Source: Pseudobutyrivibrio ruminis HUN009
GTDB taxonomy: Bacteria; Bacillota; Clostridia; Lachnospirales; Lachnospiraceae
NCBI RefSeq assembly: GCF_000703005.1
Contig: NZ_JNLH01000001.1
Coordinates: 2,039,001 to 2,103,000, forward strand
Direction: 5' to 3'
Length of the DNA stretch: 64,000 nucleotides
Numbering within the stretch: position 1 is the stretch's first letter; the number at the start of each line of letters is the position of its first letter. Below, piece by piece: positions 54,972 through 62,780 of this stretch. A program made the position numbers and the translations under genes. The notes beneath the pieces are model-generated. The model made no database searches, had not been told where the DNA came from, and saw only the letters and a program-made list of their open reading frames with translations.

Positions 54972-54994
54972 TAAAGGAGCCAAACCAGCTCCTT
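54972..54994 (-). terminator. Terminator of the nucleotidyltransferase gene
   Basis: On the minus strand AAGGAGC-loop-GCTCCTT followed by TAATTTT. It lies 10 nt beyond the stop codon at 55004. Confidence 0.8.
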
Positions 54995-55003
54995 ATAATA
55001 TAT

Positions 55004-55501
55004 TTATTTAATTAGACAAATTTGAATTTGTCTTTCCCGTGCAAATCGTTCTAGTTGCTCTGCCTTCTCTAAACGTCCCAGCTTTCTATAGGCTTCAGCT
55101 TCATATGAAAGTTTCAACACCGGAACCTGATATCCATTCCAATCAACATAATCAAGCAATGTATCTAGCGGGATGATGTTCTCCCATTCATCGGCTGGCT
55201 TCTTTTGAATATCTCCCATAACCTCAACTTCCATTCCATCAACTAAAAACTTTCCGAAGTGAGATCGAATCTTTTCATTACCACTGAAGTTTACAGGCTG
55301 TACCTCGTATTCCTTTAACAACTCGCCTAAGATATAAGCCGTTGCTTCATCAGTCTGAATATCTATATCGTGAGGCTCATAATCCATCCCCTGAAGTGCA
55401 AAAGATGTACTTCCTGTTAATCCCCAGCAAACATCCTTACCGGAATCATGTAATAGCATACATATCTTTAGCAATACTTTTTCATGTAATTCTGTAAGCA
55501 T
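55004..55501 (-). CDS. Nucleotidyltransferase-fold protein
   Basis: 165 residues. The motif TGSTSFALQG (about 29-38) followed by HDIDIQTD (D45, D47) is the GS...DxD active site of the minimal nucleotidyltransferase superfamily, as in aminoglycoside adenylyltransferases and MNT/AbiEii proteins. The third catalytic acid may lie in VEVMGD near residue 93. No HEPN partner is adjacent. The start is fixed by TAGGAGTG. It has its own terminator and lies between two copies of a direct repeat. The substrate (protein, tRNA or drug) is unknown. Confidence 0.75.
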   Translation of the reverse strand: MLTELHEKVLLKICMLLHDSGKDVCWGLTGSTSFALQGMDYEPHDIDIQTDEATAYILGELLKEYEVQPVNFSGNEKIRSHFGKFLVDGMEVEVMGDIQKKPADEWENIIPLDTLLDYVDWNGYQVPVLKLSYEAEAYRKLGRLEKAEQLERFARERQIQICLIK

Positions 55502-55560
55502 TGTGTCACTCCTACAAACAACGATTTTTCAATGTCTTTATTCTAGTAGATTTGACTATC

Positions 55561-55578
55561 TAATTAAAGCTTTAATTA
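55561..55578. repeat. 18-bp perfect palindrome upstream of the nucleotidyltransferase
   Basis: TAATTAAAGCTTTAATTA, 60 nt upstream of the minus-strand start at 55501. Position suits an operator, but AT-rich palindromes also arise by chance. Confidence 0.45.
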
Positions 55579-55650
55579 CCATATTTCCAATATTTGTTTA
55601 TTAGATTTATACTAATACTGTTCTGCAAACCGATTACCTATAGAATTTGC

Positions 55651-55673
55651 GTAACTTTTTTAGTAAATGCAAA
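55651..55673. repeat. Second copy of the 23-nt direct repeat
   Basis: Same orientation and sequence as 54863-54886 except for one extra T there. It contains TAGTAAATGCAA (55661-55672) and abuts the 3' end of the gene at 55680-56015. Confidence 0.75.
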
Positions 55674-55679
55674 TCGCCA

Positions 55680-56015
55680 TCAATCTAAGTAACATTTGTA
55701 GTGCTTGCTACCATCATAATGAATTATTGGCATATCGTTAAGTCCAAATTGCTCCATTATGATAGGGATAAACTCTTCACCAATGTTTATATTCATATAT
55801 AGTAAAGGCTTGCCTTTATTACTAAATTCCAATCGTCCTCGTGGATAATAATAATATGGTTTGTTACATTTTTTCGGTTTCACATAATCCCATAATAACT
55901 TATGATTATAGTTATTTCCTGACTTTGCCACGCCAAAATTTATATTGCTATCAAAAGGAACAGCAAGTATTTCACCTTCAATAAGCCAAAACACACCTCG
56001 AATATAGTCACTCAT
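55680..56015 (-). CDS. Uncharacterised 111-residue protein
   Basis: 111 residues, rich in Tyr, Asn and Lys, with no signal peptide or membrane helix. It starts MSDYIRGVFWLIEGEILAVPFD; a PYYYYPRGRLEFSN segment lies near residue 53. I do not recognise a family. Its ATG lies within the 3' end of a 49-residue gene (8-nt overlap), so the two are translationally coupled, a layout often seen in toxin-antitoxin or immunity pairs. That comparison is inference only. Confidence 0.65.
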   Translation of the reverse strand: MSDYIRGVFWLIEGEILAVPFDSNINFGVAKSGNNYNHKLLWDYVKPKKCNKPYYYYPRGRLEFSNKGKPLLYMNINIGEEFIPIIMEQFGLNDMPIIHYDGSKHYKCYLD

Positions 56016-56157
56016 AGATTTCTCCGTCTTTTACAATTGTATTATTTCGGATCATGGCGCGCTTTACATCATCAATAGACATAGTTTTAAATCTTGTATA
56101 ACAAAGATTCTTTAGCTTAGTATAGGCTCTCTCTGTATAAGATAATTCTTGATTCAT
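56008..56157 (-). CDS. Uncharacterised 49-residue protein
   Basis: A small gene of 49 residues starting MNQELSYTERAYTKLKN, with GAAGGAT placed well before the ATG. It is hydrophilic and probably helical. The stop overlaps the start of the 111-residue gene (ATGAGTGA). It lies 44 nt after the FtsH-like gene and could be the third-from-last member of that transcript. No family recognised. Confidence 0.6.
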   Translation of the reverse strand: MNQELSYTERAYTKLKNLCYTRFKTMSIDDVKRAMIRNNTIVKDGEIYE

Positions 56158-56201
56158 ATTCTATCCTTCAAACATTATTAATACACTTCTTCATAAAAGC
56201 C

Positions 56202-57470
56202 TTACATAACTTCCTCTCCATACATAATAGCCTGTATATCTGAGTATATTAAAGTTGTTTTTTCTAATAATGCATTTGCCAATAAATCCAGTAATTCACG
56301 ATTCTCTATCAGCATCTTTTTTACTGCCATATAGTTTCTTTCCATAACAGCAATCATTTCTCGGTTTCTGTTTTCAGCTACAAAATCTCCATTACCATCC
56401 TCAATCCAATTATGGAAACCATATGAGCAATAATTATCCACTAGTTTTGAAGCTCTATCAAACGCATTATGTAAATCTCTATTTGTACCCAAATCGGTTT
56501 CGCCTAATACCACCTCTACTGCCGCTTTTCCAGCGAGTGACACTTTTATTAAATTCTCATAATAATCATAAGTATATTCACTTTCAGGAATCCGAGAATA
56601 TCTTACAAAACCTTGAACGTGACTATCTATCTTTCGAATTGATACTATACTTACAGATTTTGGATCAACAAGCTCTGCTATCAGTGCATGTCCTGCTTCA
56701 TGATATGCGGTTCGAATACAGGTCTTTTCACTCAAGTTTTCATCACTTCCTCTAATATCAAAAACTTCCTCTAAACACGCTTCAACAAAATCATCCATTA
56801 GAATATATTCATTATTATTATAAGCTGCCCTCATTGCCGCTGTTTTTATGATTGTTTCAAGCATCGCACAGGAATATCCATCAAGCATTCTAGCAATTGA
56901 TTCAGAATCAACATCTTTCACATTATTCATTCTTTTTAAATAATGATCAATTATAGCAATCCTGTCTGACTTTTGCGGAACATTAAATATTATTGCCTTA
57001 CCCAGTCGTCCATCACGTTGTAAAGAATCAGGAATGCGTCTACTATCGTTTGCTGTCGCAATTACGAATACATCTTTTTCTCTGACTTCGTCTATGCAAG
57101 CCTGCACTGCGACAAACTCTTCCTCATTGCCTCTATGAGCTTCTTGTACTGCGAACTTATCAATATCGTCTAATAAGATTATTGACGGAGCTGCTTCAAC
57201 AGCCTCACTAAATGTTGTGTTTATTTCCTCAAGAAATCTTCCATCAGAATATTTTTTTCTTATTGTAAAAATCTTCCTACCTGTGGCACTTGCAAAACAA
57301 TTTGCCATTGTTGTTTTACCCGTTCCTGGAGGGCCAATAAATAATATGCCATTCCGCATATAGGCTCCCATTTTTTTATATTTCTCCGTATTCTTAAGCA
57401 TGTCTATAATTATTCGTAATTCGTACTTGATATTTTCATATCCTACAATTTCTGAAAAAAAATCTTTCAT
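56202..57470 (-). CDS. Soluble FtsH-like AAA+ zinc metalloprotease
   Basis: 422 residues from ATG 57470, preceded by AAAGGA; a TTG at 57491 lies in that site. The AAA+ core has Walker A GPPGTGKT (46-53), Walker B SIILLDDID (about 96-104) and an arginine-finger region RDGRLGK (about 152-158). The M41 peptidase domain has HEAGH (257-261) and a third metal ligand D332 in GTNRDLHNA. FtsH proteins carry two N-terminal membrane helices and a periplasmic domain; all of that is missing, so it should be cytosolic. It is probably an accessory, island-encoded protease. A hairpin lies 67 nt upstream. Confidence 0.88.
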   Translation of the reverse strand: MKDFFSEIVGYENIKYELRIIIDMLKNTEKYKKMGAYMRNGILFIGPPGTGKTTMANCFASATGRKIFTIRKKYSDGRFLEEINTTFSEAVEAAPSIILLDDIDKFAVQEAHRGNEEEFVAVQACIDEVREKDVFVIATANDSRRIPDSLQRDGRLGKAIIFNVPQKSDRIAIIDHYLKRMNNVKDVDSESIARMLDGYSCAMLETIIKTAAMRAAYNNNEYILMDDFVEACLEEVFDIRGSDENLSEKTCIRTAYHEAGHALIAELVDPKSVSIVSIRKIDSHVQGFVRYSRIPESEYTYDYYENLIKVSLAGKAAVEVVLGETDLGTNRDLHNAFDRASKLVDNYCSYGFHNWIEDGNGDFVAENRNREMIAVMERNYMAVKKMLIENRELLDLLANALLEKTTLIYSDIQAIMYGEEVM

Positions 57471-57537
57471 TATCAATTTCCTTTCCTTCAATATAATGAA
57501 AAGCCTTTGTTACTTTATATGCACATAATAGAAAAAA

Positions 57538-57561
57538 CGATGTGCCTTTTTTGGCACATCG
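57538..57561. promoter_or_regulatory. Inverted repeat with ATGTGC/GCACAT core, copy C
   Basis: CGATGTGCC-TTTTTT-GGCACATCG, perfect 9-bp arms. On the minus strand a T-run follows, so it may terminate a transcript. However dnaB already has a terminator about 110 nt earlier. It lies 67 nt upstream of the FtsH-like start. GCACAT recurs at 57521-57526. Confidence 0.7.
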
Positions 57562-57667
57562 CAAAATGTTCTATACTGACTAGGTATTTTCTGATGATAG
57601 AAATAACATCTCCATCTTTTATAGTTTTACCTATAATGGAAAACTACACTATTAATTATTACCATTA

Positions 57668-57692
57668 CAAAAAAGAGACACTAAAGTGTCTC
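57668..57692 (-). terminator. Terminator of the dnaB-like gene
   Basis: On the minus strand GAGACACT with its complement, followed by TTTTTT, 12 nt beyond the stop at 57704. Confidence 0.85.
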
Positions 57693-57703
57693 AAAATTAT
57701 TTG

Positions 57704-59041
57704 TTATACACCCCCCTGTGTATAATCCTTATTAGCAAATTTAGTAAATTCTGGCAGCCATGCTAACTCAATAGTCGCAAGCTCGCCACCTCTATGTTTT
57801 CCAATAATCAGTTCTGTTGTGTTTTTCTTGTCCGAGTCATGATTGTAGTACTCATCCCTGTAAAGAAACATAATAATATCAGCATCTTGCTCAATTGCGC
57901 CAGACTCTCGAAGATCCGACATCATTGGTCTCTTATCAGTTCTGTCTTCTACACTTCTTGATAGTTGTGATAAAGCTATAATGGGAACATTAAGTTCTTT
58001 AGCTATCATTTTTAGACTTCTAGAAATTTGAGATACTTCGACCTGTCTGTTGTCAACACGCTTGTCTCCATCCATCAGCTGTAAATAATCGATTATAATA
58101 ACTGCTAAATCACCATCCGCTGCCAGTTTTCTACATTTATGTCTCAACTTTTGTGGCGTCAGTCCACCAATGGCATCATCAAGAACAATATTTGAACAAC
58201 CCACTTTCGTGGCTGCTTGAATCAAAAGTTCCCAATCTGCCTCTGTTAGATTTCCAGATTTCATCTTTTTAGAATCAACATGCCCTTCTTGCGCCATAAG
58301 CCTTCGGGCCAATTGTCCCTTTGGCATTTCTAGCGAAAAAACAGCTACCTTTTTCTTCAATTCAATTCCTATATGAGCTGCTATATTAAGTACAAATGCA
58401 GTTTTACCCATAGCAGGTCTTGCAGCAACAATTATTAAGTCTCCCTTTTGAAAACCTTGAGTAACCCCATCTAAGTCTATAAATCCAGATGCTATCCCTG
58501 TTAACTCGCCTTTATTTCTGGCTGCCATTTCTATGGCTGTTAATTCCGCCAATACTACTTGCTTTATAGAGCTTTCATCAGTGTCTCCATGCTTTTGATT
58601 TAAAGCAAATATATCTGCTTCTGAATCAGCAAGAATGCTATCCACATTATCCGATTCTTCATAGCAACGTTGTTCAAGTGATTGTCCCACTCGAATTATA
58701 TTTCTTAGTATTGACTTGTCCTTAACTATTTTTGCATAATCTTTTGCATTTACAGAGGTAGGAACCTCCAAAATTAATTCTTTGATTAGTTCTTCTACAT
58801 TTATTCCTAAATCGATTTCTCCTACAGCAGCCATAATTGTTATTTCGTCCACTGCCTGCTGCGAATTAGTCAAATCTATTATGACTTGGAAGAGTATGCC
58901 GTATATTTTCTGATAAAAATCATTCTTTGTTAATATTTCTGAACATACATTTACTGCTTCATTGTCTATGATCATTGAGCCTATTATTGCTCTTTCTGCT
59001 GCCAATGAATGTGGCACACTTTTTTTCAGTGAATCATTCAT
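57704..59041 (-). CDS. Replicative DNA helicase DnaB (accessory copy)
   Basis: 445 residues from the ATG at 59041, preceded by GGAGAT. The DnaB N-terminal domain (PHSLAAERAIIGSMIIDNEAV) and the RecA-like C-terminal domain with Walker A ARPAMGKT near 205 and IIIDYLQLMDG near 310 are complete. It unwinds DNA ahead of a replication fork. The housekeeping dnaB is normally beside rplI, so this is likely a second copy belonging to the element. Its partner may be the DnaE-like gene just upstream. A near-perfect terminator follows. Confidence 0.93.
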   Translation of the reverse strand: MNDSLKKSVPHSLAAERAIIGSMIIDNEAVNVCSEILTKNDFYQKIYGILFQVIIDLTNSQQAVDEITIMAAVGEIDLGINVEELIKELILEVPTSVNAKDYAKIVKDKSILRNIIRVGQSLEQRCYEESDNVDSILADSEADIFALNQKHGDTDESSIKQVVLAELTAIEMAARNKGELTGIASGFIDLDGVTQGFQKGDLIIVAARPAMGKTAFVLNIAAHIGIELKKKVAVFSLEMPKGQLARRLMAQEGHVDSKKMKSGNLTEADWELLIQAATKVGCSNIVLDDAIGGLTPQKLRHKCRKLAADGDLAVIIIDYLQLMDGDKRVDNRQVEVSQISRSLKMIAKELNVPIIALSQLSRSVEDRTDKRPMMSDLRESGAIEQDADIIMFLYRDEYYNHDSDKKNTTELIIGKHRGGELATIELAWLPEFTKFANKDYTQGGV

Positions 59042-59142
59042 TTTTTGAATCTCCTGCCATCTCAATTTAAAATAAAACAAATATCATCAAAATCATTATC
59101 TCAACAAAAGATACTTCTCCTCATATCCTTACACAGCCTCCA

Positions 59143-59274
59143 TTAAGAATCATTACAAAGTTTTGCATACAAAGTTGCCATTCGTAGAACATCTTCAAAA
59201 TCTTCTATACTTGGTCTTTTTACATCCCTTAAGGGATAATATTCATTCAAATCATATGATTCCTCTAAGACCAT
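59143..59274 (-). CDS. Small 43-residue protein between dnaE-like and dnaB
   Basis: 43 residues starting MVLEESYDLNEYYPLRDV, acidic and probably helical at the end. It starts 12 nt after the DnaE-like stop and ends about 100 nt before dnaB. The Shine-Dalgarno is weak (AGAAAG). It could be an accessory subunit, but no family is recognised. Alternatively the stretch is decayed sequence. Confidence 0.45.
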   Translation of the reverse strand: MVLEESYDLNEYYPLRDVKRPSIEDFEDVLRMATLYAKLCNDS

Positions 59275-59286
59275 ATCTTTCTTTGG

Positions 59287-60723
59287 CTAAATCTCAGATT
59301 TCAATCCTCTGTATTTTTCTACCGCCTCCATAAACTCTGATCTAAAATAGACTTTAAGCCAGGCCATTTCATATATCATCAGCGAAAAAGACGCAACATG
59401 GGATTTATTAAAGCAGTATCTCGCTTCATCCCATAGCACTTCATATATTGCATTTGCAACAGGTGCATCTATACCAGTTTTCTCTTTTGCCCCATTCATA
59501 AAGTCCACTCTCATATCCTCAACAGCAAGATGGTGCCTCTTAGATAGTAATCTACGACATAGGTCACTTTTTTCAGGTGAGAATCCCCCTATATCCTGCA
59601 ATATCCGCATGACCTGTTCCTGATAGATCACACAGCCATAGGTTGTGCGCAAGATTGGTTCAAGCTCCGAGCATTCATAGGTGATGAATTGCTGATTCTT
59701 TATGTTATGCAGATACTTCCCTACATGCTCTTCAGGCAAGAACCTATCCAAGCTTATTGCTGCCATGAGCTCATCCATTGTTTTAGGCCATATTGTTTCG
59801 AACAAAGTAACGTCCTCAGTAACCAAGGGTTCATGATATTCATGCCAGTTGCCATTATCATCAGGATGCCACCATGTTAAATATGTATGCGGGTCACATC
59901 TGTCAAAATAGAGGATTCCCTCTGTTTCATCTGAAGCCAGAAGCTCAAACACAGCTGGATCGTTTTTATCAATTCCTGCTATTTCTATTCTCTGCCCTTT
60001 GCCACTCGATATATTATCGATGGCATCTTTGATAATTGAAAGTTCCACGCATTCATTAATACTAATGTCCAGCATTTTCAAAAGCCCAGGCATTCCGCTT
60101 CCATACTTTTCAGAAAGATATTCAAATATTAAGGACCTGCCGCCTCTCTGCACATCAATCCTAATGCAGTAAGACGGAGTTTCTCTTTCTATGTTTAAGT
60201 AGCGTTCAAAAGAAAGGCTCTCTTCTATTGGATCTACTCTTGTTATTCCAAGGCAATATGCAACAAGACACCCTGGTAGAGCGCCACTCCCAGGAGATAT
60301 CATTAAATTCTTTGATCTCGCATATTTGATGAAGTCTTGAATAATAAGGAATCCGCCAACCATTCCTTTTTGTTTTATGATTTCTATCTCGTGTGTCAAA
60401 CGAGTATATACATCTGCAGATGCATCCGGGTATCGCTCGGAAAAGCCTCGCCTGCATAGGTCTTTCAATACTTCCAAAGCTGTTTTACCATCTGGCACTA
60501 AGCCGCTCAACAGCCCCTCCTCACAAAGCTCGGAAAAATACGAAATAGGGTCCTGAATTGTTATACCGGCGTCATGGCCATCATAAATTGTAGTATCAGT
60601 GACTTTCAAACTTGTTCTTCCTTCATCAGTAACCCTTTGAGTTGTCACGATATATTTCTTATACTCTTCGCTGAATTTGTACTCTTTCGCTAAAACTATG
60701 TCTTTCGTCTCTTTAACCATCAT
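59287..60723 (-). CDS. Truncated, divergent DnaE-like polymerase III alpha protein
   Basis: 478 residues against about 1,150 in DnaE. It lacks the PHP domain and everything after the fingers (beta-binding, OB, tau-binding). Recognisable blocks are LVAYCLGITRVDPI near 153, YQEQVMRI near 367 and RYCFNKSHVASFSL near 435. The palm motif that carries two catalytic Asp in DnaE (PDFDxDF) reads YCIRIDV, so one Asp is R188 and only D190 remains. The GRGS motif reads GSGA (145-148). About 150 residues before the third Asp region (LLKMLD, D219) are missing. Polymerase activity is doubtful. AAAGGT precedes ATG 60723. Confidence 0.75.
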   Translation of the reverse strand: MMVKETKDIVLAKEYKFSEEYKKYIVTTQRVTDEGRTSLKVTDTTIYDGHDAGITIQDPISYFSELCEEGLLSGLVPDGKTALEVLKDLCRRGFSERYPDASADVYTRLTHEIEIIKQKGMVGGFLIIQDFIKYARSKNLMISPGSGALPGCLVAYCLGITRVDPIEESLSFERYLNIERETPSYCIRIDVQRGGRSLIFEYLSEKYGSGMPGLLKMLDISINECVELSIIKDAIDNISSGKGQRIEIAGIDKNDPAVFELLASDETEGILYFDRCDPHTYLTWWHPDDNGNWHEYHEPLVTEDVTLFETIWPKTMDELMAAISLDRFLPEEHVGKYLHNIKNQQFITYECSELEPILRTTYGCVIYQEQVMRILQDIGGFSPEKSDLCRRLLSKRHHLAVEDMRVDFMNGAKEKTGIDAPVANAIYEVLWDEARYCFNKSHVASFSLMIYEMAWLKVYFRSEFMEAVEKYRGLKSEI

Positions 60724-60772
60724 CAGCTTACCTTTCTGTTACCTTTCTGTTCATTTATGCAATAATAAAAAA

Positions 60773-60800
60773 AGCAATGTGCTGTTTTTAGCACATTGCT
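60773..60800. promoter_or_regulatory. Inverted repeat with ATGTGC/GCACAT core, copy B
   Basis: AGCAATGTGCT-GTTTTT-AGCACATTGCT, perfect 11-bp arms. On the minus strand TTTTTTT follows, so it is a good terminator for the nuclease operon. It also lies 49 nt upstream of the DnaE-like start. Confidence 0.8.
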
Positions 60801-60820
60801 CTTTTAGCTACTCCTATTTC

Positions 60821-61531
60821 TTAATCAAAAGGTTTAATGGTAAATTCGTTTATATTATTTTTCTTTGCATAATCAATAACAAATACCGTTATATGTTCAG
60901 TTATTTCTAGCCAATCAGCATCCTTCTTTTTTCTTAATTGGACAATTGTATTATATTGGTTACTGTCTCTAAATACAGCAATTGCAGGTTTAAATTCTAA
61001 TAATCTATCCACTACCGAATAAGTAAGTATTTCTGAAACCATACGGCTTATAGTCTCTTTACTGTTAGATGGTTTCACTTCCGCACCGTACACTACATTA
61101 TCATAGTTTAAAACCAAATCAATACCTCCAATTCCTGGAATATCATACCTTGAAGGATATTCAAACTCCTCAATAGATATTGTCCCAACATTTTTCCAGC
61201 GTGGTAAATTGCAATTTATACAATTCTTTGGATAATCTTTGTTGAAATAAAACATGCAATGACATATTTGTTTTTCCCCTCCGCTTCGTGGAGTATCTTT
61301 AAATCCTTTGCAACTAGTGTGATCTGGTTTTAATTCTTTACCTTTCCTGGCATTAGGGTCCACTAAAAAATCAGATAATACTTTCGTGTCTATAACACCA
61401 TTTTTATATGCTTTCTTACATTTTTCAGCTATTTCTTTTAAATACTTTTTTTCCTTTTGCAACGTATCTTCCAAGTGCTTACATTGATTCTTTAATGCAC
61501 GTTTGTTTTTATAGTGCTCCATTTTAATCAT
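60821..61531 (-). CDS. PD-(D/E)XK-like nuclease with cysteine cluster
   Basis: 236 residues from ATG 61531, with GAGGTG upstream. The N-terminus is a charged coiled coil (about 5-45). Cysteines C90, C92, C104 and C107 (CHC...CINC) form a likely zinc site. The segment GGIDLVLNYDNVVYGAEVKPS gives D138...E151-x-K153, the core of the PD-(D/E)XK nuclease fold. It is the last gene of a three-gene operon, 24 nt after the RNase J-like gene. A nuclease role is inferred from these residues only. Confidence 0.65.
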   Translation of the reverse strand: MIKMEHYKNKRALKNQCKHLEDTLQKEKKYLKEIAEKCKKAYKNGVIDTKVLSDFLVDPNARKGKELKPDHTSCKGFKDTPRSGGEKQICHCMFYFNKDYPKNCINCNLPRWKNVGTISIEEFEYPSRYDIPGIGGIDLVLNYDNVVYGAEVKPSNSKETISRMVSEILTYSVVDRLLEFKPAIAVFRDSNQYNTIVQLRKKKDADWLEITEHITVFVIDYAKKNNINEFTIKPFD

Positions 61532-61555
61532 ATTAAACACCTCATCTTCTACATT

Positions 61556-62764
61556 TTACACTTCTATTTCTTTTCCGTCCTGTGTATGTACCAGGCTTGT
61601 AGAACTTTGTATTATAAGTTTCTCCACTCCATTATCAGTTGCAGATGTATGATGAATCAACAATTTCTCCGGTTTTACTATATCAATTGCCCTCTCCAAA
61701 TCTTCCTTCGTCACATGCCCTGAAACATGTGCCCTTATCAGATTGTCACCAGCATAGTCAACCAGAGTCTTTACATCTGAAAGCTTATTAATATATCCAC
61801 CCCACATAGAATAAATCAAACATGTGTCTTCTGGGTGTCTTTCAAAAAAATCTTTTACAATTAATTGAAAAGAATGATTACTTCTAACAACCCTTCCAAA
61901 TCCGGCCTTCTCAGCCTTTTCTAATACATATTCACTATCGTATAGTACTTTGTTAGATTTGAATTCTTTTTCCCTATCCTCATCATATATCTGCATCAAA
62001 TCATACTGATACCTGTCAGTTATCATATACTTCCCATATGGTACACATCTTGAAAATGAAGCTATTCTATCTAGTTGTGAAGATGAAGCCAATAAGAAAA
62101 CGTATTTATACTTTTTAAATGCGTCTTTAAAAGCTGGTATTAAAGCTTGCTCTGTAAGATATGGCACTTTCAACGCGGTGTCTTTAGAAATATTTGTCCC
62201 TTCTGTAATCATCAAATCAATATGTCCAAGATTCATTAATGAAGCCTCTACTTTGTCCTTATAGAAACCGTGCAAACGATAATCACCAGTAATAAGAATT
62301 CTTTTACCATATGCTTCTATTAAGAACATTACAGAGTTAACAGCAGAATGGTCTGATTCTAACGCCGTTATAGTGAACTCTTTAATCCTAATAGGCTTAC
62401 CAATTTCAATCTCATTAACATTATCTGCCCATACTGCTCCCACTACGCCTTTTTTATAATCCTGTTGAAGCTCAAGAATTTTCCGAGCATGCTTTTCCAT
62501 ATAGACTGGAATCGCCACATCAACAAAATCAACCTCACCGATATGATCCCCATGATAGTGCGTGAGAAAAATACCATTGCAATTAGTAGTACCAGTAGTA
62601 ACACCATCTATATCAAGTCTAGCTTGCTCACCTTCTCCTTCTAGTGGTGCTCCTATATCAAATAACAATCTAGTATCATCTGTAAATATTTCCGTGCACA
62701 CTCCACCAATCTGCTTTGCACCTCTATGTAGTCTAACTTTTACAGTTCCCTGCTGCGTTTCCAT
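61556..62764 (-). CDS. RNase J-like MBL/beta-CASP hydrolase
   Basis: 402 residues. The metallo-beta-lactamase motifs are THYHGDH (H69, H71, D73, H74), H139 in ESDHS, D161 in ITGDYRLHG, and a late HH in LLIHHTSA. RAHVSGHVTKEDL near residue 340 matches the beta-CASP motif region of RNase J (HVSGHA). It is shorter than RNase J (about 555) because the C-terminal domain is absent. It probably cleaves RNA or DNA in the cytoplasm. AGGAGAT precedes the ATG. It is cotranscribed with the WYL regulator (16 nt) and the PD-(D/E)XK-like gene. Confidence 0.85.
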   Translation of the reverse strand: METQQGTVKVRLHRGAKQIGGVCTEIFTDDTRLLFDIGAPLEGEGEQARLDIDGVTTGTTNCNGIFLTHYHGDHIGEVDFVDVAIPVYMEKHARKILELQQDYKKGVVGAVWADNVNEIEIGKPIRIKEFTITALESDHSAVNSVMFLIEAYGKRILITGDYRLHGFYKDKVEASLMNLGHIDLMITEGTNISKDTALKVPYLTEQALIPAFKDAFKKYKYVFLLASSSQLDRIASFSRCVPYGKYMITDRYQYDLMQIYDEDREKEFKSNKVLYDSEYVLEKAEKAGFGRVVRSNHSFQLIVKDFFERHPEDTCLIYSMWGGYINKLSDVKTLVDYAGDNLIRAHVSGHVTKEDLERAIDIVKPEKLLIHHTSATDNGVEKLIIQSSTSLVHTQDGKEIEV

Positions 62765-62780
62765 ACTCTATCTCCTGTCA

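Larger units (their letters stand above)
54704..55003. other. Non-coding region upstream of the recombinase
   Basis: 300 bases with no gene. It holds, from left to right, the recombinase ribosome site, a partial GATAGATAG copy (54738-54747), the 36-bp near-palindrome, the minus-strand promoter, the TA[GC]T[AT]AATGCAA repeats and the terminator of the nucleotidyltransferase gene. Confidence 0.8.

Noticed and set aside
54863..55673. Repeats near the recombinase as a CRISPR array
   Set aside because: There are only two direct repeats about 790 bp apart, with no regular spacers and no cas genes.
57507..57725. 72-codon plus-strand frame in the gap before dnaB
   Set aside because: Its hydrophobic, AT-driven composition, absence of a ribosome site and overlap with two hairpins argue against it.
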